Counted from the stretch's first letter, positions 27,043-33,880 are shown. The stretch: DNA of 33,880 nt from an uncultured Saprospiraceae bacterium (GCA_937967625.1 CALCJP010000107.1:1-33880); one strand, 5' to 3'. Notes: generated by a model from the sequence alone, not told the origin. Made by a program: numbers and translations.

Positions 27043-29547
27043 ATGCACATCATTTCAATTAAATATTTGTCTAATATTAGAGCGTTCGCATTTGCGGCGT
27101 TTTTCCTGTTTTGGGGAGCAGCGGATTCCTTAGCTCAATACACTATCCAAATTGTCGATGGTACAAATACGCCACTCATTGGCGTCAATGTCTATAATGA
27201 CTCTCAGTCATTTGTAGCAGTATCGGATATTGATGGGAAAGTGGAGGTCGATAATATTTCCTACTCCGAAAAAATCAACTTTTCCTACATCGGTTTCAAT
27301 GTCGTTTCGCTTCCTATTTTCGAAATCAGAAAACGTGGATTTAAGATAAAGCTGCGCCCTGCACTCGATATACTGCCTTCCATCACCGTAGTGGGGCGTC
27401 GTGATGAAAAACCACAAGAGATTCCTTACAAAGTGGGGATGGTGGGAAAAGAGAAAATCGAACATTTCAACTCTCAAACCACTGCCGACGCGCTTGCACA
27501 GAACGAAAATGTCTTTGTCCAAAAAAGTCAAATGGGCGGCGGGAGTATCAATATCAGAGGCTTCGAAGCCAATAAGGTTTTATTAGTAGTCGATGGCGTT
27601 CGGATGAATAATATCGTCTATCGAAACGGACACTTGCAAGACGCAATCAAAGTAGATAACAATGCGCTGGAGCAAATCGAAGTGTTCTACGGACCAGGGT
27701 CGTTAAACTATGGAAGTGATGCCCTCGGTGGCGTCGTGCAGTTTAGAACCAAAGACCCTAAGTTGTATCAAGGCGAAGACGATTCAAAAGATTACGAATC
27801 CAATAGCAACGGATTGCTTCGTTTCTCTTCTGCCAATTTTGAAAAAACAGTTCATGCAGATGTCAACTACGGCACCAGAGATTGGGCGACCTTCACGAGT
27901 TTTACGTTTACAGATTATGATGATTTGAGAACGGGAGCCATTCGCCCTGAGAAATATCCAGATTACAACAAGCGCGAATGGTTTGCGGATAGAGTAAATG
28001 GTGACGATACTTTTATCGAAACCTTAGACCCAAATGTTCTCACGGGAACTGCGTATGCTCAATTTGACTTTTTGCAAAAGGTCAAATACCAAAAGAGTAA
28101 AAACCAATTCTATCTCTTCAATTTCCAATATTCGAATTCATCCAATGTGCCGCGCTATGATTTTCTTTCAGAAGAAAAGAATGGCTTGCCAAAATGGACG
28201 ACATGGTATTATGGACCTCAACAGCGATTTTTCCTTTCAGCCAAGTCGCAAACGTTCAAGCGCACCAAGTTTTTCAACAAAATGACGCTTATCGCCGGAG
28301 CACAAAAATTGGATGAAGATCGACATAAGCGAAAATTTACAGATCCTACTGAAGAATTCACCCTGGAAGACATCTATGCTTTTTCATTGACTGGTGATTT
28401 TCAAAAGAACTTTGGGGATCGATTAGCATTAATTTATGGTGCCGATTTGAATCATAACATTCTCTTTTCAACCGCAGGTCAAGTTGACATCAATTCAGAG
28501 CAAATCACAGGTGGCGTCATGACGCGCTATCCGAGTGGTGGAAGCGACATGTCACTTTTGGCGAGTTATGCCAATGCTCGCTATATGTCAAGGGACTCTG
28601 TTTTTACAGCTTTCGGGGGGCTTCGTTATACTTTTGCCAACCTCATGGCGAGATATGAAAGGAGACCCGATGATCCCATACAATTTCCTGCATATTTTTA
28701 CAACCGTCCATTTATTTCTAACAATCAAGCGTTGACATGGAGTCTTGGATTGACTATCAATACAAAGTCTGGTTGGCAAGCAAAAGCGTCTGCTTCCACT
28801 GCTTTTCATGCGCCTAATATTGATGACTTGGCAAAATTTAGAACTGCTGATAGTCGTGAAAATAGAGTTTTAGTCCCTAATCTTCAACTCAAACCCGAAC
28901 GAACCATCAATACCGAATTGACCCTCGGAAAAAGTTTTGGCAATCTCAATAAAAAAGATGGAACCGGAGCCATGATCAGCGTTTCAGGCTATTATACCTT
29001 GCTCGCAGACGGCATCGTTCGTGACCTTACTTCTCTCAATGGAGACACCACCTTAGTTCTCGATGATGGAACAGTATTGCGCTATGTCGCCAACGTCAAC
29101 AAAGAGCAGGCGCGTATCATCGGTGGTTCAGGAGATTTTAAAATGAAATATCGAAAATTTGAGGCCTTTTCAGGTTTTGGTTTTACACAAGGTAGGGTTT
29201 TAGAAGGCGGAGAAGATGTAGGACCACTGGATCATATTCCACCGCTTTTCGCGAAAGGTGGGTTACAATACGCAAACAAAAACATGCGCTTCACCTTCGT
29301 GGTGCATCACAATGCCTTGAAACCATTGGATGAATTTGGTGGTGGGTCAGATAATGCTGAATATTTTCCAGAAGAAGGCGCACTCGCTTGGACGACCTAT
29401 AATTTATATTCCTCTATAAAGTTGACGCGCAAATTTTCATTAGATGCTTCTGTTGAGAATATTTTAGACCAACATTACAGAGTGTTTTCGGCAGGAGTGC
29501 CGGCACCAGGGCGAAATTTTATTATCGCGCTGCGTGGTAATTTCTAA
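27043..29547 (+). CDS. TonB-dependent outer membrane receptor with N-terminal carboxypeptidase-regulatory-like domain; start ATG 27043 preferred
   Basis: Signal peptide MHIISIKYLSNIRAFAFAAFFLFWGAADSLAQ; plug motifs (GGGSINIRGFEANKVLLVVDGVRMNN, YGPGSLNYGSDALGGVVQFRTK); C-term NILDQHYRVFSAGVPAPGRNFIIALRGNF. Confidence 0.92.
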   Translation: MHIISIKYLSNIRAFAFAAFFLFWGAADSLAQYTIQIVDGTNTPLIGVNVYNDSQSFVAVSDIDGKVEVDNISYSEKINFSYIGFNVVSLPIFEIRKRGFKIKLRPALDILPSITVVGRRDEKPQEIPYKVGMVGKEKIEHFNSQTTADALAQNENVFVQKSQMGGGSINIRGFEANKVLLVVDGVRMNNIVYRNGHLQDAIKVDNNALEQIEVFYGPGSLNYGSDALGGVVQFRTKDPKLYQGEDDSKDYESNSNGLLRFSSANFEKTVHADVNYGTRDWATFTSFTFTDYDDLRTGAIRPEKYPDYNKREWFADRVNGDDTFIETLDPNVLTGTAYAQFDFLQKVKYQKSKNQFYLFNFQYSNSSNVPRYDFLSEEKNGLPKWTTWYYGPQQRFFLSAKSQTFKRTKFFNKMTLIAGAQKLDEDRHKRKFTDPTEEFTLEDIYAFSLTGDFQKNFGDRLALIYGADLNHNILFSTAGQVDINSEQITGGVMTRYPSGGSDMSLLASYANARYMSRDSVFTAFGGLRYTFANLMARYERRPDDPIQFPAYFYNRPFISNNQALTWSLGLTINTKSGWQAKASASTAFHAPNIDDLAKFRTADSRENRVLVPNLQLKPERTINTELTLGKSFGNLNKKDGTGAMISVSGYYTLLADGIVRDLTSLNGDTTLVLDDGTVLRYVANVNKEQARIIGGSGDFKMKYRKFEAFSGFGFTQGRVLEGGEDVGPLDHIPPLFAKGGLQYANKNMRFTFVVHHNALKPLDEFGGGSDNAEYFPEEGALAWTTYNLYSSIKLTRKFSLDASVENILDQHYRVFSAGVPAPGRNFIIALRGNF

Positions 29548-29572
29548 AGATAGATAGGGGTTCAAAACCAAG

Positions 29573-29655
29573 GTTTACTAAACTTCGCTTTCGCTAAATG
29601 CGCGAATTTTCAACATTGAAAATTGAAAATTTTAAACAAAAAAAGTTTAGTAAAC
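29573..29655. repeat. Inverted repeat GTTTACTAAACTT ... AAGTTTAGTAAAC
   Basis: Perfect 13-bp arms at 29573-29585 and 29643-29655; left arm context resembles 13340-13358. Confidence 0.85.
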
Positions 29656-29778
29656 ATAGAATCTCCTCTCTCCCAAAAGTCAGAAAAGGAACTATCAAAA
29701 GAAATATCTGGTTTCTATTTCAATGATTCGATCAAAAAAAAACATGATTGAATTTGAAATTAGAAAACTATCATAATA

Positions 29779-29815
29779 AATGACCCCTTGCTTCGATTAA
29801 GGGGTCATTTTGTTT
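29779..29815. terminator. Convergent terminator
   Basis: AATGACCCCTTGCTTCGATTAAGGGGTCATTTTG. Confidence 0.85.
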
Positions 29816-30832
29816 TTACAATTTCTGAATTTTGGCAGAACGCTTCTCACCAGCCTCGGTGGTCAATTGAGCAAAATAAATTCCTACTGGCAGGTCTGAT
29901 AAATCTACCTTTTTTCTTTGTCTCCCTTTCGGGAAATCACCTTTCTCACTGAAAACCATTTTACCAGTCGCATCCAAAAGATGAATCTCTCCTTGCGATC
30001 CTTCTGTCAATTCAAAGCTGAACAATGTCTCATCATAAGTTGGATTCGGAAAAGCGATAGAGACTTCTGCCGCAAGTTCGATTGTTGGCGCTCCGGCTGC
30101 TGATTCCGCGAAAGCGGCTTGATGTATCACGCGGTCACTATGCTCTTGTATGAATGCCACGACCGCCAACTGTTCATGCTGATAGATGTTTTCCAAGTTC
30201 CATGAAAGTTGAAAAGATTCTTTTTGACCAATGCTCCAATTGCTTTTAAGGGAAGTGCCGTTGCCATCAGGAAGCATTTTCTTCATGACACTGAAAAAGT
30301 CCTTTTCTGTATTGCTGCCGGGAGGAGAATCAAAACCGATTTTTTCTTCAACAACGACGACGTGCAGCCGTAGGTCATTTCCCGAAAGGGGGAGCGTAGA
30401 TTCTATATCGGCAGTAATCTCTATGACATCCATTTCGTCTGAAATAGTATAATTCAAATCAATCGAAAAAGGAGCTGGAATATCGGCTTGGGCATTTATC
30501 CGATCTTGCTTGATCAGCGAAATCGGACCTCCGGGACCCATGCCTTCAAAAACGCCAAGCGGCGTGGCGAACACGGTGTAATAATCGACTCGGGTCTGCA
30601 CATCGGCTGGATTGTCTGCATTCATCGGGTCGATACCTGGCCATGAGGTTTGATATTTGATGGCAGTGATTTTTCCTCTATTTGACTGAATAATTGGGTC
30701 AATAATCGGATTGATATCGCCGCACGAAAGACAACTCGCCTGCGTAAAATGCTCAAACAAAACCAATCGCTGACTTTGCGCGAAAGCGCCAAAAAAGGCG
30801 AGAAGAAAAAATGGGAGTAAAAGTTTTTTCAT
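29816..30832 (-). CDS. Omp28-like secreted protein with T9SS type A sorting domain
   Basis: Signal peptide; LVLFEHFTQASCLSCGDINPII; C-terminal SIAFPNPTYDETLFSFEL...LLDATGKMVFSE...LSDLPVGIYFAQL. Confidence 0.85.
   Translation of the reverse strand: MKKLLLPFFLLAFFGAFAQSQRLVLFEHFTQASCLSCGDINPIIDPIIQSNRGKITAIKYQTSWPGIDPMNADNPADVQTRVDYYTVFATPLGVFEGMGPGGPISLIKQDRINAQADIPAPFSIDLNYTISDEMDVIEITADIESTLPLSGNDLRLHVVVVEEKIGFDSPPGSNTEKDFFSVMKKMLPDGNGTSLKSNWSIGQKESFQLSWNLENIYQHEQLAVVAFIQEHSDRVIHQAAFAESAAGAPTIELAAEVSIAFPNPTYDETLFSFELTEGSQGEIHLLDATGKMVFSEKGDFPKGRQRKKVDLSDLPVGIYFAQLTTEAGEKRSAKIQKL
29924..29937 (-). repeat. Mini-hairpin ATTT-CCC-GAAA-GGG
   Basis: Exact match, in Omp28-like CDS (DFPKG). Confidence 0.9.
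30377..30390 (+). repeat. Mini-hairpin ATTT-CCC-GAAA-GGG
   Basis: Exact match, in Omp28-like CDS (PLSGN). Confidence 0.9.
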
Positions 30833-30895
30833 TATTCAATTTATTTGGAATAAAAGTATGTCCTTTTGATTCCAAAAAAATCGAATAGTAACCAA

Positions 30896-31264
30896 TCAAT
30901 TGGTAAAATGTCTTTGTTTCAACGCTTTTTCGAGCATCATGGTGTCGATTTGAGTAGCGGCCAATGGCACTTCGATTTCAATGATTTTGGAAATCATTGG
31001 CTCAAAGCCACAGCTGCGGTATTCGATGAAGAAACTCCCCGAATCAAATATTTCAAATGTAAAACCTCCTCGCTGATTGGTCATCCTATGAGCAAGAATG
31101 GTTTGATTGGTCGCGTCACGGAGGAGGACTTCCGCCTTTTGGATTGGGTTGTGATTTGTGTTGATGACATGTCCGCTCAGGCGCGTCTGGGCTGGTGCGA
31201 TTTGAGTCAGCAGCACAAAAGTGCTGATAAGGAGATTTTTGAGAATGGTAGTCGAGACTTTCAT
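30896..31264 (-). CDS. Small secreted carboxypeptidase-regulatory-like domain protein
   Basis: Signal peptide MKVSTTILKNLLISTFVLLTQIAPAQ then TRLSGHVINTNHNPIQKAEVLLRDATNQ.. Ig-like fold pattern. Confidence 0.65.
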   Translation of the reverse strand: MKVSTTILKNLLISTFVLLTQIAPAQTRLSGHVINTNHNPIQKAEVLLRDATNQTILAHRMTNQRGGFTFEIFDSGSFFIEYRSCGFEPMISKIIEIEVPLAATQIDTMMLEKALKQRHFTN

Positions 31265-31450
31265 GAACATGCGCTTTTTTAGAAAACCAAATACAATTAA
31301 AAAAGATTCCTAACTTATGCGCTAAGTTGCTTTTGAATCATAAATTTGAGACCACGTTTATGTTAAGGGGTTTAGAAGTAAAGAGCTTGCATAAATTTGG
31401 CTCAGCTATTTTTTTCAATGAATTAGCGATTTGATTAACCAATAAAGTCA

Positions 31451-32281
31451 ATGACTGAATTTTTAGAATACACGCTGTTTTCCTACGGAGATTTTAATCT
31501 CACGCCCGGCAATCTCATTGCAGTAGCCGTGATTTATCTGATGGCTGAATTGATGGTTTCGGTCATCAGCAAAAAGCTATTGGATTTCCTTTTTAGGCGT
31601 CGAAAAGTAGATGTAGGCAGAAGTTATGCGATTCGGCAATTCATAAAATATTTTATCTATTTCATTGCGACCATTCTCATTCTGCAGGCGCTTGGGCTGA
31701 AAATTACAGCACTACTCGCTGGTGGAGCTGCACTTTTGGTCGGGGTCGGTATTGGCTTACAACAGACCTTCAATGACCTCATCTCTGGAATTATTCTTTT
31801 GATGGATGCCTCGGTAGAAGTGGGGCATGTCATTCAGGTCAACGACATGGTGGGGCGCGTCAAGCAAATCTCTTTGCGAACCACCCACATCCAAACCCGC
31901 GACGAGGCGATTAAAATCATCCCCAACTCGAAACTGATTAACAATGAACTCATCAACTGGAGTACTGCTGAAAATGCAACCCGATTTCAGGTGGGGGTAG
32001 GGGTGGCGTATAGTTCTGATGTGAAGCTGGTTACGGAATTGATTTTACAGGCAGCGCGAGTTCATCCGAAGGTTTTGAAAGAACCCACTCCGAAGGTGAA
32101 ATTTTCCAATTTTGGAGACTCTTCCTTAGACTTTGAATTGCAGTTTTATAGCCGCGAATACTTTCGGATCGAATTTGTCAAAAGCGACCTTCGCTATAAA
32201 ATCCTTGAATTGTTTCGAGAAAATGATGTGGAAATCCCGTTTCCGCAGACAGATGTTTGGATGCGGAAAGGGGAGGGGTGA
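31451..32281 (+). CDS. Mechanosensitive ion channel (MscS) family protein
   Basis: LKITALLAGGAALLVGVGIGLQQTFNDLISGIILLMDASVEVGHVIQVNDMVGRVKQISLRTTHIQTRDEAIKIIPNSKLINN. Confidence 0.94.
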   Translation: MTEFLEYTLFSYGDFNLTPGNLIAVAVIYLMAELMVSVISKKLLDFLFRRRKVDVGRSYAIRQFIKYFIYFIATILILQALGLKITALLAGGAALLVGVGIGLQQTFNDLISGIILLMDASVEVGHVIQVNDMVGRVKQISLRTTHIQTRDEAIKIIPNSKLINNELINWSTAENATRFQVGVGVAYSSDVKLVTELILQAARVHPKVLKEPTPKVKFSNFGDSSLDFELQFYSREYFRIEFVKSDLRYKILELFRENDVEIPFPQTDVWMRKGEG

Positions 32282-32460
32282 TTGTTGCTCCGCCTGCGGC
32301 GGATGATTGTTTTGTTGCTTCGCAACTGATTGTTTCGCCACTTCGTGGCTGATTGTTTAATTGTTTCGCTTTGCTGATTGTTTTGTGGCTTCGCCACTGA
32401 TTGTTTCGCTTCGCTGATTGTTTGATTGTTTCGCCGCCTGCGGCGGATGATTGTTTTTTT
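32280..32460. repeat. Array of different small hairpins separated by constant TGATTGTTT
   Basis: CCGCCTGCGGCGG (32290, 32434), GTTGCTTCGCAAC (32314), GCCACTTCGTGGC (32337), GTGGCTTCGCCAC (32385), GCTTCGC (32408). Confidence 0.95.
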
Positions 32461-32463
32461 TTC

Positions 32464-32477
32464 GACTTTCGTCAAAT
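32464..32477 (-). repeat. Mini-hairpin ATTT-GAC-GAAA-GTC
   Basis: Exact match to pattern with a fifth arm sequence, intergenic. Confidence 0.75.
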
Positions 32478-32491
32478 GGGTTTGCAATTTC

Positions 32492-32505
32492 ATTTCGCGA
32501 AAGCG
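32492..32505 (+). repeat. Mini-hairpin ATTT-CGC-GAAA-GCG
   Basis: Exact match, intergenic. Confidence 0.9.
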
Positions 32506-32511
32506 AACTTA

Positions 32512-32537
32512 ACAGTCAAACAGTCAAACAGTCAAAC
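32512..32537. repeat. Tandem CAGTCAAA x3
   Basis: acagtcaaacagtcaaacagtcaaac. Confidence 0.9.
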
Positions 32538-32539
32538 CC

Positions 32540-33148
32540 CTACTTCAACTCCTCTTTCATCTTCTGATTGAAATCCAAGATATTCCCCATCGCAAAACAA
32601 GTGCGACAGCGCGGTTCGTACTTATCTTTTTCTCCGAGCACTACGGTATCCGCATTTGCCGAAAGGCGATAAGAATGGGTGGCTAAGTTGCCGCAGTGGC
32701 TACAGATGGCGTGGACTTTGGTGATATATTCGGCAACAGCCAAAACCTGTGGAATAGGGCCAAAAGGTCTGCCTTTGAAATCCATGTCGAGACCTGCCAC
32801 GATGATTCGCTTGCCATTGAGAGCTAAGTTTTGGACGACTTCCGTCAAATCTTCATCAAAAAACTGCGCTTCATCCACTCCCACCACAGAAACCCCATCC
32901 GTCAAGTTCATTAACTCAGACGAGTGGGCAATAGGCGTCGCTAAAATATAGTTTTCATCATGAGAGACGACTTTTCGCTCATCGTAGCGTGTATCAATTT
33001 TGGGCTTGAAAATCTCAACCCGTTGGTTCGCAATTTTTGCTCTTTTCAATCGCCGAATCAATTCCTCTGTTTTGCCAGAAAACATGCTCCCGCAAATCAC
33101 TTCAATCCATCCGCTGCGCTGCCCTTTAAAATGTGGTTCTAAAAACAT
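32540..33148 (-). CDS. tdk: Thymidine kinase
   Basis: [35 protein letters not shown], zinc-site Cys pairs (CSHCGN, CRTC). Confidence 0.96.
   Translation of the reverse strand: MFLEPHFKGQRSGWIEVICGSMFSGKTEELIRRLKRAKIANQRVEIFKPKIDTRYDERKVVSHDENYILATPIAHSSELMNLTDGVSVVGVDEAQFFDEDLTEVVQNLALNGKRIIVAGLDMDFKGRPFGPIPQVLAVAEYITKVHAICSHCGNLATHSYRLSANADTVVLGEKDKYEPRCRTCFAMGNILDFNQKMKEELK
32654..32667 (+). repeat. Mini-hairpin ATTT-GCC-GAAA-GGC
   Basis: Exact match, in tdk CDS (RLSAN). Confidence 0.85.
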
Positions 33149-33156
33149 TTAATCAA

Positions 33157-33196
33157 TTTCAAGTACAAGAATCAAGTTCAAGTACAAAAAATCAAG
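33157..33196. repeat. Direct repeat TTCAAGTACAAGAATCAAG x2
   Basis: tttcaagtacaagaatcaag / ttcaagtacaaaaaatcaag. Confidence 0.8.
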
Positions 33197-33234
33197 ATTC
33201 GCTTCAGATCAGTTTTTTGAATTTGAACTTGAGG

Positions 33235-33263
33235 CTTGAACTTGATCTTATTTACTACTTTTG
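33235..33263 (+). promoter_or_regulatory. Candidate Bacteroidota-type promoter (TTG...TAnnTTTG)
   Basis: TTG at 33235, then TACTTTTG at 33256; matches the published Bacteroidetes -33/-7 consensus pattern; not validated. Confidence 0.35.
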
Positions 33264-33275
33264 TGAGTCAAAGTA

Positions 33276-33437
33276 AGAGTATGTCTAAAATTCAGGTTTA
33301 GAGGCGAAAATTAAAGATTTTTGGTTCTGAGTAAGCCAAAAATTTAATTCATAGCTGGGCTACGGATTCAATTTTTGGAGAAATCAGGTTCAAAAAGGTT
33401 TGATTTGTAGCTTAAAGCTGAAATTTAGACCTACTCT
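33276..33437. repeat. ~160-nt imperfect inverted repeat in the leader of the last gene
   Basis: AGAGTATGTCTAAAATTCAG (33276) vs CTGAAATTTAGACCTACTCT (33418); nested AATTAAAGATTTTTGG / CCAAAAATTTAATT. Confidence 0.8.
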
Positions 33438-33458
33438 AAAATCCAAAATTAGCAATAA

Positions 33459-33880
33459 ATGAATATTGATAAAGCAAAAATACTTTTAGATAAAATAAAT
33501 GTGCTGATGAAGAGCATGAGCCTATCGCCAGATCAGGTAACTGCCATCGAAAAAGACTTGATGAAAAGCTATGTCAGCCAACTGTATGAGATATTTTTGG
33601 TAGAGGATGGTGCTACTGCTCCGGCGCCCAAACCTGTGAAAGCGACACCTGCGCCGCCGCCTGCTCCAGATCCAATTCCAGAACCAGTAGTGGCCGCCAA
33701 ACCTGCTGCTCCCAAACCAACTCCACCGCCTGCTCCCGCACCACCTGCGCCAAAACCAGAACCCGTCAAAGTAGCCAAACCTGCTCCCAAACCAGTGGAG
33801 TTAGAAATTGCACCAACGCCACCACCCGCGCCCAAACCAAAGGTGAGTGTTGCTATCGATTCCGATCTGGAAGAGGTATT
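33459..33880 (+). CDS. Unknown protein, 3'-truncated by window edge: short helical N-terminus then Pro/Ala/Lys-rich linker
   Basis: ATG at 33459 opens MNIDKAKILLDKINVLMKSMSLSPDQVTAIEKDLMKSYVSQLYEIFLVEDGATAPAPKPVKATPAPPPAPDP... to the window end with no stop; absent from the ORF track. Confidence 0.8.
   Translation, partial: MNIDKAKILLDKINVLMKSMSLSPDQVTAIEKDLMKSYVSQLYEIFLVEDGATAPAPKPVKATPAPPPAPDPIPEPVVAAKPAAPKPTPPPAPAPPAPKPEPVKVAKPAPKPVELEIAPTPPPAPKPKVSVAIDSDLEEV

Noticed and set aside
29246-29260. TTTTCGCGAAAGGTG in the TonB receptor
   Set aside because: Arms do not pair properly (CGC/GGT); the protein motif PPLFAKGGLQY is expected for this family.
30866-31282. 138-aa plus-strand ORF
   Set aside because: The opposite strand has a signal peptide and a carboxypeptidase-regulatory-like pattern and is preferred.
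32126-32493. Minus-strand ORFs with AKQSVAKQQNN repeats
   Set aside because: Translation of the TGATTGTTT hairpin array and the mscS 3' end; repeat DNA, not a convincing protein.
33569-33835. Gly/Ala-rich minus-strand ORF
   Set aside because: Antisense shadow of the Pro/Ala-rich linker in the plus-strand ORF starting at 33459.
1-33880. tRNA, rRNA, prophage, IS transposase or defence-system genes
   Set aside because: None recognised in any frame or by sequence signature in this window.

Overview
The window comes from a Bacteroidota chromosome, probably Saprospiria-like judging by gene content and style. It carries mostly housekeeping and envelope genes: two adjacent photolyase/cryptochrome-family genes (the first cut by the window edge), crotonase, acyl-CoA carboxylase beta, a type IX secretion/gliding block (gldJ-like, porP/sprF-like, porU, porV), a sterol-desaturase-family membrane enzyme, rpsT, xseB, a GT9 glycosyltransferase, a GIY-YIG-like ORF, TetR and SulP, PA14-OmpA, a PKD/type-B-CTD giant, a Sua5/TsaC protein, MbnP-like plus TonB receptor, an Omp28-like type-A-CTD protein, MscS, tdk, and a partial Pro/Ala-rich protein that the ORF track missed. 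The most unusual content is several families of short dispersed palindromes. (1) A 14-nt element, ATTT-NNC-GAAA-GN'N', has a fixed 5' ATTT, a fixed GAAA loop and covarying 3-bp arms (CCC/GGG, CGC/GCG, TCC/GGA, GCC/GGC, GAC/GTC). I count about 20 exact and about 10 near copies, in intergenic DNA and inside genes. Seven gene-internal copies in antisense orientation are all read in one frame as LSxN. (2) A ~30-nt palindrome is read in the same frame as PEASSGQVF inside two unrelated genes. (3) A post-MscS array of different hairpins is separated by a constant TGATTGTTT. (4) Further covarying hairpin pairs and two ~165-nt imperfect inverted repeats are present. I could run no searches or folding programs; homology calls rest on recognising motifs.
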